From NCBI GenBank assembly GCA_964584775.1, contig CAZPBC010000002.1, positions 26,335-90,334 on the forward strand: DNA of 64,000 nt, in the 5' to 3' direction. Within the stretch, counting starts at the first letter, position 1. Each line of letters begins with the position of its first letter. Positions 15,505-23,619 of the stretch are shown in pieces. Origin of the DNA: CAZPBC01 sp964584775. GTDB lineage: Bacteria > Chlamydiota > Chlamydiia > Chlamydiales > SLFE01. Both the position numbers and the translations under genes were made by a program. The notes under the pieces are model-generated. The model saw nothing but the letters and a program-made list of their open reading frames with translations. It was not told the origin of the DNA and did no database searches.

Positions 15505-16365
15505 ACCCATCTTTGCCAACACCTCGAGTCCAGTTGAACTGAATTTCACAAGATCTTCGTTGAACTGGACTTTTCCTTTTTCAAAAAGCAACACCATCGC
15601 AGACCCCCCAAATGAAAAGGTTCCCTTCTCGTCCCCTTTTTTCACCTCACCGGGAGTGTAGGTCTGATGGATCGTGCCAACATTGATCGCCCCCACCTCC
15701 ACCAGACAGATCTTTCCATACTCTTCCGTCTCAAGGAAAGAGACCATCCGCTGATTTTCCATCAGCACCCTCGGTTGTAGAGAGAGGGAAAGCGGGTTGA
15801 CTGAGTAGAGGTCTCCTTCAATGGGGGTGGATGCAGTCGCTTGACCCGATGCAGGGAAATGAAAGCGGTGGTAGTCAGGGGGAGCAAGGCGTGCAATGAG
15901 TGCCGCCCCTCCTTCGTAGCGGCGGGCCTCTTTTTCATCATGGATCAACTCTGCCACCGTGAGTTCGAGTCCTTTCACCTGGATGCTTCCTCCATTGAGA
16001 GACTCCATCAATCGGTAGCGCCCGTCTGCTGGAAAGATCAGAGCTTCTCCCGAGATTTCTCGCACTCCAGGCTTGAGTTTGCGACAGAAGAAGTCATTGA
16101 ATGACCGAAACTCGTCGACCCCTTTCTCAAACTCCTTCATCTCTACCCCAAACTCCTTGACGAAGGGGGCAATCTTGCGTTTTGTAAAGGAGCGTTTCTG
16201 GATCCAACCGTAGAGCCTAGAAAAAAGAGGCGACTTGCAAAGAAGGGTACGAAAAAAAGAGGAAAGAGCTCCATCACTGTGGAGGAAAGAGACCGCTTTC
16301 TCTCCATAGACCTTCTCAATTACCATCGTCTTCGAAATAAGGTCAAAAAGTCGGATCTCTTCCAC
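15475..16365 (-). CDS. psd: phosphatidylserine decarboxylase proenzyme
   Basis: 296 residues. Membrane enzyme that makes phosphatidylethanolamine from phosphatidylserine and matures by self-cleavage to a pyruvoyl-containing alpha chain. Seen: FPADGR near 111 with the catalytic aspartate, PPDYHRFHFP near 162-171 with the conserved histidine, EVGAINVGTI near 223, and the cleavage site in FSFGGSAMVLLF, Gly254-Ser255. The site reads GGS-A where most bacteria have LGS-T. The likely start is a GTG placed two bases beyond the stop of the upstream gene. A more internal ATG (16326) lacks a Shine-Dalgarno. It overlaps the Bax-inhibitor-like gene tail to tail by 30 bases. Confidence 0.93.
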   Translation of the reverse strand: MEEIRLFDLISKTMVIEKVYGEKAVSFLHSDGALSSFFRTLLCKSPLFSRLYGWIQKRSFTKRKIAPFVKEFGVEMKEFEKGVDEFRSFNDFFCRKLKPGVREISGEALIFPADGRYRLMESLNGGSIQVKGLELTVAELIHDEKEARRYEGGAALIARLAPPDYHRFHFPASGQATASTPIEGDLYSVNPLSLSLQPRVLMENQRMVSFLETEEYGKICLVEVGAINVGTIHQTYTPGEVKKGDEKGTFSFGGSAMVLLFEKGKVQFNEDLVKFSSTGLEVLAKMGLPVATQLGE

Positions 16366-16370
16366 TAGAC

Positions 16371-16763
16371 CTACCGCTGTCTTTCAGAAATGTTGGAGAA
16401 GAAGGTGACTTCAGAAAGGAACTGCTGGTCAAAAAGCTGTGTCAGCTCCAACTCTTGCATCAGTGCCAGTACTTCATGCGCCTTCTTAACGAGAAGAAAG
16501 CAGAGACGACGGTCATCGGTATTCTCTTTATACTGCTCGTAAATGTCGATGTAAGCACTGAGCTTCTCTTTCAAAAGCTTCTCACTCTGCAGTGTCTCTT
16601 CGGTCGCAGCAATGAGGCGGTCTAGAGTCTCCAGCTCCGTCTCAGGATGCATCTCTGGAGCTACAATCTCCGGAAGGTCATGGTGGTCCGCTTTCACTGC
16701 ATACTGTGCAGAGAGCGGCAGAACAAGCAAAAATAGAAAAATAGAGCGTTTCATTGGGAGCAT
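16371..16763 (-). CDS. small secreted protein of unknown function
   Basis: 130 residues. A signal peptide (MLPMKRSIFLFLLVLPLSA) is followed by a Glu-rich, mainly helical mature part, residues 40-105 of which look coiled-coil-like (ETLDRLIAATEETLQSEKLL). One cysteine is visible in the mature part. It ends five bases before the psd start and shares its direction, so it is probably co-transcribed with psd and may be periplasmic. I recognise no family. Confidence 0.6.
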   Translation of the reverse strand: MLPMKRSIFLFLLVLPLSAQYAVKADHHDLPEIVAPEMHPETELETLDRLIAATEETLQSEKLLKEKLSAYIDIYEQYKENTDDRRLCFLLVKKAHEVLALMQELELTQLFDQQFLSEVTFFSNISERQR

Positions 16764-16800
16764 TGTAGAGGATCCCTGACATTTCTTCCAAATCGGAGAA

Positions 16801-16838
16801 ATCTGGATATTTCACGAACACTTGTGAAACACCCAGAT
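16801..16838. repeat. short derivative of the palindromic MITE-like element
   Basis: The left part reads ATCTGGATATTTCACGAACA, followed by CTTGTGAAACACCCAGAT. It matches the outer 30 or so bases of the full elements at 26943 and 34474 (CTGGATATTTCATGAA-x-ACTTGTGAAA) but closes directly into a short hairpin (ATCTGG-x-T-x-TTTCAC arms). It looks like an internally deleted copy retaining only the end. Confidence 0.55.
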
Positions 16839-16944
16839 TAAAAAAGAAAAGCTACAGCATCTTTGTATTAGAATAGTGAAATGAAGGTTGTGAATAAATT
16901 TATATATTTGCTATCCCTTTAATTTATTAAATTCGTGTTTTCGT

Positions 16945-17754
16945 ATGTTGACAACAGAAACTCTGCCCAACACACCAGGAGAGGCTTTCTTGGGGACATG
17001 CTGTCACCCGCTGAAGACTTTTCATAACCACACGAATGAGACACGGGACGTCCATCTCCTCCATAAAGTACGAACCGTCACCACCTTCGGAGGACGCTGT
17101 TGCCGTATCCTTTCCAGCTTGAGCGACAACCCTGCTTTCGCAGTTCCCATTGTCCACCTTAGCTTTTTGAGTGACCTCTCTCAGTTAGCCTACCTCGAAA
17201 GTGTCTCCTATAAAAGCTTACATAACCGTAAAATCACGATCTACAATCACCTCCACCCTGTCGCTCAAAGAGTCAAGGCGATCGCACTGCTCATTCTCAA
17301 TCTGCTTAAAGTTCCTCTTTTCTACGGGAAGTACATCTCCCCTGCCACATACTCTGCCTTTGTAGACTCGATGAAAGAGCGGGCTCTTGAACTCGCCCTC
17401 CAATTTGGTGGGGAATCGGGCCTCTACTGTATGGAGGTCGTCACCCATTTAGGAGTAACAACGCTCCAAAAAGTCACGACGATCGCCTATCTAACGATCT
17501 GTGCATTCCAAGCTTGGCGACGCTATTTGTATGAATCTGAACCTGTAAGAATAGAAAAAGCAGTCGCCCTCACCTCCCTTCTGTGTAGTGCGGACTTCCT
17601 TTGTAAAGCCACTCTCGCTCTCCTTGCCCTCGCCGGCGTCGGCGGATGGATCTACCTCACTACAGGCCTTTTCTCCAGCCTCGTCAGCTTCTCACACCAC
17701 AACCAATCCGTCGCTGTCAACCTCAGTTCAGAAAAGAAGGGTGACAAGGATTGA
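16945..17754 (+). CDS. hydrophobic repeat-family protein 1 of 3 (putative inclusion-membrane type)
   Basis: 269 residues, first of three tandem paralogues. Shared blocks are visible: an N-terminal NTPGEAFLGTCCHPLKTFHNH, an RTVT segment, FLSDLSQLAYLE near 77, a hydrophobic helix followed by GKYISPATY near 133, GGESGLYC near 154, and a C-terminal pair of hydrophobic helices around residues 215-250. No Shine-Dalgarno is evident at the ATG, which follows a very AT-rich stretch. No known domain is recognised. The paired hydrophobic segments are reminiscent of chlamydial Inc proteins, but this is a resemblance only. It is the shortest and most diverged of the three. Confidence 0.6.
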   Translation: MLTTETLPNTPGEAFLGTCCHPLKTFHNHTNETRDVHLLHKVRTVTTFGGRCCRILSSLSDNPAFAVPIVHLSFLSDLSQLAYLESVSYKSLHNRKITIYNHLHPVAQRVKAIALLILNLLKVPLFYGKYISPATYSAFVDSMKERALELALQFGGESGLYCMEVVTHLGVTTLQKVTTIAYLTICAFQAWRRYLYESEPVRIEKAVALTSLLCSADFLCKATLALLALAGVGGWIYLTTGLFSSLVSFSHHNQSVAVNLSSEKKGDKD

Positions 17755-17845
17755 ATTCTCAAAGCCCCTAATCTGTAGGCTTTGAAATCTATTCTCAAAA
17801 ATAGTTTTTTATTTCTTGAATATTATAAATCTATTGAGTAGGGTA

Positions 17846-17876
17846 GGCTCTTGTTCCATAAAACTTAACAAGAGCC
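17846..17876 (+). promoter_or_regulatory. perfect 10-bp hairpin directly before a start codon
   Basis: GGCTCTTGTT (17846-17855) and AACAAGAGCC (17867-17876) are exact reverse complements around an 11-base loop. The stem ends four bases before the ATG at 17881, where a Shine-Dalgarno would lie. No T-run follows. It could control translation of the second paralogue, or be a short terminator of the first. Confidence 0.55.
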
Positions 17877-17880
17877 TTCC

Positions 17881-18813
17881 ATGTCACTTACTGTCACCTC
17901 TAATCAAATGCAACCTGCCCAGTCCCTCCTAGGCGCTGTAGAAAATACCATTGCTCGCCCTTGGGGAACCATCCACCGTGCCGTCAATTATTCCGGAGAC
18001 AAAAATCAGTTCCACACGATCCGCAAAATCACTGACCTTGTGAAGAAGGTTCTCGAGGTGTTCCAACACACTCTCGATTATTGCTTTAAAGAAACGCTAC
18101 AATACTTGAGCTTCATCTCGGATTTATCGAAAACCCTCTATGTTGAAGAGGTGGCCACCAAAGGATGGAAGATCCAACAGGGAATGAAGAAAGAAATCGT
18201 CGTCAAAAATGGGAAGACCATAGAGGAAGAAATTACGATTGCAGACTACCGTTACCTCGAACAAAAGAATCTTCCAGACTACATCTCCTCAGAAAGGGTG
18301 ATCCATGCAAAGAGTGTGGCAACGATCGTGATGAATGTCACTCAAGGTATTCTCTTTTTGGGGAAATATGTGATCCCGACTCTCTATAAACAGGTGACCG
18401 AAGGTTTTCTAGAGGCCTGTGGGAAAGTGGCCTACAGCATCGGAGGAAGATTTCTCTTTACTTTCACAGACGTCGCCACTCAAATCGGACTCAAGACCAT
18501 CAACCGGATCTCTGCGATCTTTTTCATGACCGTCTCCTGCTATCAAGCTTGGGTTGGCTCAAAGAAAGTCTTAGAAGACAAAAAACTCGAGGGAAAAGAG
18601 ATAGAAAAGCTCGAAAAGTCGACATCGAAGCAGCTCTCTGCTTTGGAGTTTGCAGGTAAAACCGTGAACTGCACACTGGCTCTTTTTGGTTTCATGGGAC
18701 TTCCTTGTATTCTTTTTGGGCTGTGCGTCGATTTTGTCGCTGTGGTAGGCCAGAACCAAGGAATGCTTTCACACAAAAAAGCAGTAGACGCCGCTGCAAA
18801 AGAGCAAAAATAG
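17881..18813 (+). CDS. hydrophobic repeat-family protein 2 of 3
   Basis: 310 residues, aligned end to end with its neighbours: PWGTIHRAVN in place of the HP-hydrophobic-ETVHNH block, IRKITDLVKKVLEVF near 47, FISDLSKTLYVEE near 79, VIPTLYKQV after a hydrophobic helix near 160, GGRFLFTFTDVATQIG near 185, and two further hydrophobic helices near 255-285. A charged insert (about 95-135) is absent from protein 1. No domain of known function is visible. The start lies right after the hairpin at 17846-17876, with only a poor ribosome-binding sequence. Confidence 0.62.
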   Translation: MSLTVTSNQMQPAQSLLGAVENTIARPWGTIHRAVNYSGDKNQFHTIRKITDLVKKVLEVFQHTLDYCFKETLQYLSFISDLSKTLYVEEVATKGWKIQQGMKKEIVVKNGKTIEEEITIADYRYLEQKNLPDYISSERVIHAKSVATIVMNVTQGILFLGKYVIPTLYKQVTEGFLEACGKVAYSIGGRFLFTFTDVATQIGLKTINRISAIFFMTVSCYQAWVGSKKVLEDKKLEGKEIEKLEKSTSKQLSALEFAGKTVNCTLALFGFMGLPCILFGLCVDFVAVVGQNQGMLSHKKAVDAAAKEQK

Positions 18814-18959
18814 GCCGCCACACCGGTTTTTAAAATTATCTTTATCAGTCATTTTATTACCTTGAAATATTAGTATTTCTAGGATAACATTGTGACCTTG
18901 ATAGATTTTTTAAAATTTCATTACTTTTAAACTTAATACTCTAGAAGGATAGGTCAAAT

Positions 18960-19955
18960 ATGTCAGTTGCCGTTCAGAATTTTCCCAAAACCGTCGATTC
19001 TCCAAACACCGTCGGTAAAGCCTTTATCAATGCGGGCCGTCACCCCATTGAGACTGTGCACAACCACATCAACTACTTAAGCAAGAGTGGAAAAGTCCAC
19101 ACAGTCCACACCACCCGTAAAGTCACAGACTTGGTCAACCGAGTGATCGAACTCTTCAATAAAGTTTTCAATACGGCTTACTGTGCTGTCCTTCAGCTCC
19201 ACTTAAGATTTTTCAGTGATCTTTCAAAAACCCTTTATGCACCAAAGGTCGCCTACGATGCCCTTAGTGGTGAAGAGATCACCCACTACGACTACCTCAG
19301 CTACCCGCTTCAATGTGTTAAAACAGTAGCAACGGTCGTGTTGAACGTTTCGCAAACCATTCTTTTTACTGCGAAGTACATCATCCCTACCATTTACACC
19401 AAAGTCACCTCTGACTTCCTTCACTTCTGCGCCACAGCCGCCTACAATGTCGGTGGCGATGCAGGTCTCTGGATTGTCAACGCAGCGACATCGGTTGCAA
19501 TGAAAACCATCAACAAAGTCGCTGCCACTGCCTTCATGCTCTTCGAGGCCTACCAGCTTTGGAGCAAGTACAGTGACCCAGATGTCCAAAAGAAAGAGAC
19601 AGAAGGGAAGATGGTCTCAACGCTTCTATCAAGCGTCGAATTCCTAGGTAAAGCGGTCACTTGCACGATGGCGTTGGCTGGAGTCGGTGGTCTGATCCCG
19701 ATCATCATCGCTCTTGCGATCGACATCATCGGTGTGACCGGCCACAACCAGAAGATGGTCGACGAGCAGTGTAAAATAAAGAACGAAGCTGCTGAAAAAG
19801 CTGCTAAAGAAGAGTCTGCCGATCCACGACCTAAAACAGTCAAAGAGGCGGTAAAAGGAGCTGAAAATGCTCGACGTATCGCTGAAGATGCTGCGGAAAG
19901 GGCAAGAGCAATAAAGCCTCCTGCTGATGCTCCTCCTGTTGAGGACGCTGCATAA
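18960..19955 (+). CDS. hydrophobic repeat-family protein 3 of 3
   Basis: 331 residues. It shares the family blocks: NTVGKAFINAGRHPIETVHNH near 17-38, TRKVTDLVNRVIELF near 52-66, FFSDLSKTLYAPK near 83, KYIIPTIY near 140 and GGDAGLWIVNAATSVAMKTINK near 163. A hydrophobic pair near 225-260 is followed by a unique charged, Ala/Lys/Glu-rich tail of about 65 residues, probably helical. A Shine-Dalgarno-like AAGGATAGG precedes the ATG. It is followed by a strong terminator. The three genes look like a chlamydial lineage-specific family; membrane location is likely, the function is unknown. Confidence 0.62.
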   Translation: MSVAVQNFPKTVDSPNTVGKAFINAGRHPIETVHNHINYLSKSGKVHTVHTTRKVTDLVNRVIELFNKVFNTAYCAVLQLHLRFFSDLSKTLYAPKVAYDALSGEEITHYDYLSYPLQCVKTVATVVLNVSQTILFTAKYIIPTIYTKVTSDFLHFCATAAYNVGGDAGLWIVNAATSVAMKTINKVAATAFMLFEAYQLWSKYSDPDVQKKETEGKMVSTLLSSVEFLGKAVTCTMALAGVGGLIPIIIALAIDIIGVTGHNQKMVDEQCKIKNEAAEKAAKEESADPRPKTVKEAVKGAENARRIAEDAAERARAIKPPADAPPVEDAA

Positions 19956-19980
19956 ATTTCATGAAAGGCGTATGATAAAA

Positions 19981-20009
19981 GGGAAGCACAGCTTGCTTCC
20001 CTTTTTTTT
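19981..20009 (+). terminator. rho-independent terminator between the hydrophobic family and mnmE
   Basis: GGGAAGCA (19981-19988) pairs perfectly with TGCTTCCC (19994-20001) around a five-base loop, followed by eight T (20002-20009). The mnmE ATG follows only five bases later. Confidence 0.88.
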
Positions 20010-20014
20010 GTGAT

Positions 20015-21385
20015 ATGAGTACTTCCCACTTTTTAACAGATGACACCATTGCAGCGATTGCGACCCCTCCCGGTGAAGGAGGCGTGGCGATCGTCCGTAT
20101 CTCAGGCCCTGATGCAATCGATGTCGCAGACCGTATCTTTAGCGGCGCTGTCCACATCTTCCCCAGCCACACACTCCACTACGGCTTTGTGATTAACGAG
20201 GAGGGGGACAACGTCGACGAGGTCTTGATGGTTCCCTTCCTCGGTGGACGTTCCTATACGGGAGAGCCGGTGGTCGAAATCCACTGCCACGGAGGAGTTC
20301 TCATCACGAGAAATGTGCTCGATGTGGTTCTTCAAGCTGGAGCGCGTCCCGCTCGGGCTGGAGAGTTCACGGAGCGGGCCTTTCTGAATGGAAAGCTCGA
20401 TCTTGCACAAGCGGAAGCCGTGCAAAACCTGATCTCCGCCAAAAACCAGTACGCTCTTAAAGCCGCAGAAGGCCAGCTAGAGGGACATCTTTCCAAAAAA
20501 GTCCGCTCTTATCAAGAACGCCTCCTCGACCCGATGAGTATCATCGAAGCGTGGATTGATTACCCCGAAGAAGATCTAGAGTTCTCCCCTTTTGAAAACG
20601 TCATCGTCTCTCTCGAAGAGGTCGTCAGTGAAATGGAACACCTTCTCAGCCGGTTCAAAGAGACCAAGATGTGGATCGATGGGATTGGACTCTGTCTTGT
20701 TGGTGCACCCAACGTCGGGAAATCATCGATCATGAACCAGCTTCTCGGCAAGGAGAAGGCGATCGTCTCCAGCACCCCTGGAACCACCCGTGACCTGATC
20801 GATGCGGAATTCCGCCTCTCCGGTCTTCACTTCAGACTCACCGACACGGCTGGAGTGAGAATCACCGATGAAGAGATTGAAAAAGAGGGAATCCGCCGCT
20901 CTTACCTTGCAATGGAGCGCGCTGACCTGGTCCTCCTCGTCCTCGACCTAGAAAAGGGTTTGCGTGAAGAGGATGCAAAACTCCTCAACGACGTGCCAAA
21001 GGAAAAGACCATTGTGGTGTGGAACAAGTGTGACCTCAAAAAGGGAGAACGCGCGATCGTTCCTCTCTCCCCGGTGGTCGAACTCTCTGCAAAGACAGGT
21101 GAGGGTATCCTCGAGCTTGAAGCCACCATCGACCAACTGCTTTTTGAAGGAAAGGTGCCCACACTCGATGAGGCCGTCATCACCACAGAGCGCCACTACG
21201 AAGCTTTAACTAAGGCAAAAGAGGGAGTGCTTGCAGCGATCGCAGGACTCAAAGAGAGACGTTCTGCAGAGTTTGTCTCGAGCGACCTACGCCTCGCTCT
21301 TTCTGAACTTTCTACTATCCTCGGTCAAGAGATCACCGAAGAACTCTTAAGCCGCATCTTTTCTAACTTCTGTGTGGGAAAATGA
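20015..21385 (+). CDS. mnmE: tRNA modification GTPase MnmE (TrmE)
   Basis: 456 residues. With MnmG it installs the carboxymethylaminomethyl group on U34 of certain tRNAs. The N-terminal folate-binding domain opens DTIAAIATPPGEGGVAIVRISG as in the family. The G domain shows GAPNVGKSS (230-238), DTAG (277-280) and NKCD (337-340), and the protein ends in the C-x-GK motif (CVGK) with the catalytic cysteine. The ATG at 20015 gives exactly the family N-terminus, but it lies five bases after a terminator T-run with no Shine-Dalgarno. It overlaps nth by four bases (ATGA). Confidence 0.96.
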   Translation: MSTSHFLTDDTIAAIATPPGEGGVAIVRISGPDAIDVADRIFSGAVHIFPSHTLHYGFVINEEGDNVDEVLMVPFLGGRSYTGEPVVEIHCHGGVLITRNVLDVVLQAGARPARAGEFTERAFLNGKLDLAQAEAVQNLISAKNQYALKAAEGQLEGHLSKKVRSYQERLLDPMSIIEAWIDYPEEDLEFSPFENVIVSLEEVVSEMEHLLSRFKETKMWIDGIGLCLVGAPNVGKSSIMNQLLGKEKAIVSSTPGTTRDLIDAEFRLSGLHFRLTDTAGVRITDEEIEKEGIRRSYLAMERADLVLLVLDLEKGLREEDAKLLNDVPKEKTIVVWNKCDLKKGERAIVPLSPVVELSAKTGEGILELEATIDQLLFEGKVPTLDEAVITTERHYEALTKAKEGVLAAIAGLKERRSAEFVSSDLRLALSELSTILGQEITEELLSRIFSNFCVGK

Positions 21386-21996
21386 AGAAAAAAGAGCGCA
21401 TCGAATTCATCATTCAAGAACTCGAACGCCTCTATCCTGATCCACAAGTCCCCTTGAGCCACACAAGCCACTACACCCTCCTCATCGCCGTCCTCCTCTC
21501 TGCCCAGTGCACAGACGAAAGGGTCAACCTCACGACTCCCCGCCTCTTCAAAAAAGCGGACACCCCAGAAAAGATGATGCACCTTGAACTCGAGGAAATT
21601 GAAGAGATCATCCGTCCGATTGGGCTCACGAAACAAAAAGCAAGAGCCCTCAAAGAGCTGTCCAAGATCTTGGTGGAGAAACATGGAGGAGAGGTGCCAT
21701 CGACTTTTGAGGAGTTAGAAGCATTGCCAGGTGTGGGGCACAAGACAGCTTCTGTGGTGATGACTCAGGCCTTTCATCTCCCCGCTTTTCCGGTCGACAC
21801 ACACATCCACCGGCTCGCAGAGCGCTGGAAGCTCTCTAGCGGAAAAAATGTCGTCCAGACAGAGAAAGATCTGAAGCGTTGCTTTCCAGAAGCGCTTTGG
21901 AACAAGCTCCACCTACAAATCATCTTCTTTGGAAGAGAGTATTGTCCTGCAAGAGGGCACGATAAAAAGCAGTGCCCTATCTGCTCAAGAATTTAG
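21382..21996 (+). CDS. nth: endonuclease III (DNA glycosylase / AP lyase)
   Basis: 204 residues. Base-excision repair enzyme for oxidised pyrimidines. The helix-hairpin-helix reads LPGVGHKTASVV with catalytic Lys121, and the catalytic aspartate is in VDTHIHR (Asp139). The C-terminal iron-sulfur loop is unusual: Cys188, Cys198 and Cys201 are spaced x9 and x2, and the protein stops three residues later, so the usual fourth cysteine of C-x6-C-x2-C-x5-C is missing. The start overlaps the mnmE stop (ATGA), showing coupled translation. In Chlamydia nth and mnmE are also neighbours, as far as I recall. Confidence 0.92.
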   Translation: MKKKERIEFIIQELERLYPDPQVPLSHTSHYTLLIAVLLSAQCTDERVNLTTPRLFKKADTPEKMMHLELEEIEEIIRPIGLTKQKARALKELSKILVEKHGGEVPSTFEELEALPGVGHKTASVVMTQAFHLPAFPVDTHIHRLAERWKLSSGKNVVQTEKDLKRCFPEALWNKLHLQIIFFGREYCPARGHDKKQCPICSRI

Positions 21997-22006
21997 ATGT
22001 AAAAAA

Positions 22007-22498
22007 TTAGGCGCCACAGGAAGTGTCTCTACCCGTCCCTGCACACTCTGCATCAATCAAATTCCAGATTTGCAAAGAAGGGAATTCACCAAAGACCTTT
22101 TCGTAGAGATCAGAAAACTTCTGTTTTTTAGCTAAGTGCTCTTCAAGAGTCGTAGTATCTTCGCTGGTCCTCGGCTTATGGTGAATAAAGGAGCCGAGCG
22201 CACTTTCACAAAAGTGAGCGTATTCTTGTGTAAAGAGGATAAAGGTGTGCCAGAGGTGGTCGACCGCGCTGGAACACATCGGCACCGTCTCATCAGAATA
22301 GATCTTTGCAATAACGAAGAACCGTTTGAGTTCCTTTTCAAGAGAAGCAGCCTCTTCGAACGATCCACCGTAATCACGTTGATAGCGTTCGAGGACATGG
22401 TGAGAGATCGGAGTCTCCATCACACGTTGTGTCATCTCCTCCTTTCCTGCAAAGAGTAAGATGGGAAGAATGAAAAAAAGAAAGGATGCTCTTTTCAT
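22007..22498 (-). CDS. secreted GRDP-like (DUF1399-related) domain protein
   Basis: 163 residues. A clear signal peptide (MKRASFLFFILPILLFAG) is followed by a mostly helical domain containing AVDHLWHTFILFTQEYAHFC and, ten residues later, FIHHKP. The D-x-x-WH-x-F/H-I ... Y-x-x-FC ... IHH-x-P pattern is that of the glycine-rich-domain-protein-like (GRDP/DUF1399) family found in plants and scattered bacteria. No biochemical role is known for the bacterial forms; metal binding by the WH, FC and HH residues is a guess. It is convergent with nth and precedes the MOMP-like array on the same strand. Confidence 0.6.
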   Translation of the reverse strand: MKRASFLFFILPILLFAGKEEMTQRVMETPISHHVLERYQRDYGGSFEEAASLEKELKRFFVIAKIYSDETVPMCSSAVDHLWHTFILFTQEYAHFCESALGSFIHHKPRTSEDTTTLEEHLAKKQKFSDLYEKVFGEFPSLQIWNLIDAECAGTGRDTSCGA

Positions 22499-22563
22499 AA
22501 AATAACCCTCGTTTTGTCAAAGATGATAGAGAGTCAAAGGCATGTTGTCAACAACCTGGATCC

Positions 22564-23604
22564 TCAGAAGCCGACACGGATGCCGCCGTAGAGTCCATGA
22601 AGCATCAGGTTAGAGCCGTTATCCGAAGTGGACCCACCCCCGGCACCAGTCACAGCACCTGCAGTTCCATCGAAAATATTCTCTTGCCAAAGCTTGCGTA
22701 TCTGAGGAAGGTTCCACCAGTTGATGAACTCATATCCCAAGTGCAGATCGATATGGCGTCCACAATAACAGATTTTATAGGAGAGCCCTGTTTGGAGATG
22801 GACACCAGGGGTGCAGAGTGGGTAATCGGAAATGATATCGCAAAACGCAAAAAACTCTTCTTGATTGACAAAGGTCTCAATGTAAGCCTCTGACTCCTGA
22901 TAGCCTGCAACAACGGAAAACGCTCCACGGACAATCCAATCCAAACCGCACATCCAAGAAAGACGGTAATCGGTACCGAGTTCAAAACCGAGTGCCTTGT
23001 AGTCGGAGTTCCAAAGAGCAATCTCACACAATAAGTTACAGTCGGGCACTCGAGAATCAATATTCTGTTCGAGGCGGAGTCCTTGGAGACCAAAAAAGGT
23101 GTTGATACAGTGCCCTTCACAGAGAGAAAATTGACGTCCGACAAGCAGGTCGACTGTCTGATAGTGCAGGGTATTTATGCTCATCAGTTGCCCTACTGGA
23201 AAACCGGATGGGTTGTAGAGGGACTCCAAGTATAAAGTCGTAGGGCTATCACCACAGCAATCTGCACTATCAGATTGACGGGTCCAGAAGTAGGTATAGT
23301 GAGCCATCAACTGATAATCACAGTGGCAGCCGAGTGGGGAAGCTAGATGGATGCGGAATCCTGGATCCCAGCGGTACTCAACAGAAAGGTAGTCCACATC
23401 GGTGACTCCATTCTCTTCTTGCACATAGGCAGCATAATCCTGGCCCGTCTTACACGCGTGCCAGTAGAGAACATCCACGCCCACCTCTAAATCATCAAAA
23501 AGGCAACAATCCGTAAGACAACCACACGTTCCTCCATAAACAGTACCCACCTGCACGATGAAGGCAACCAAAAATCCGAATAAGAAACGTGTGGCGTTGG
23601 TCAT
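22564..23604 (-). CDS. MOMP-like cysteine-rich outer-membrane barrel, array member 1
   Basis: About 346 residues. The signal peptide is followed by CGCLTDCCLFDD and VGVDVLYWHACK, the shared N-terminal signature of the eight-gene array. Then come WDPGFRIHLASP, YQTVDLLVGRQFSLCEG, FFGLQGLRLEQN, and a C-terminal end of LMLHGLYGGIRVGF with the terminal phenylalanine expected of BamA-inserted barrels. It is the most diverged member: it lacks the CFDPCGGW block and several paired cysteines. The second ATG (23604, with AGGA five bases upstream) is preferred to the one at 23610. It follows array member 2 by only 15 bases, so the two are co-transcribed. Family: Lpg1974/MOMP-like porins. Confidence 0.8.
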   Translation of the reverse strand: MTNATRFLFGFLVAFIVQVGTVYGGTCGCLTDCCLFDDLEVGVDVLYWHACKTGQDYAAYVQEENGVTDVDYLSVEYRWDPGFRIHLASPLGCHCDYQLMAHYTYFWTRQSDSADCCGDSPTTLYLESLYNPSGFPVGQLMSINTLHYQTVDLLVGRQFSLCEGHCINTFFGLQGLRLEQNIDSRVPDCNLLCEIALWNSDYKALGFELGTDYRLSWMCGLDWIVRGAFSVVAGYQESEAYIETFVNQEEFFAFCDIISDYPLCTPGVHLQTGLSYKICYCGRHIDLHLGYEFINWWNLPQIRKLWQENIFDGTAGAVTGAGGGSTSDNGSNLMLHGLYGGIRVGF

Positions 23605-23619
23605 GAACATCCTCAGGCG

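Noticed and set aside
16764..16944. Possible tRNA or small RNA in the gap before the hydrophobic gene family
   Set aside because: No cloverleaf or TTCGAATC-type T-loop was found; the only structure is the short palindromic-element remnant.
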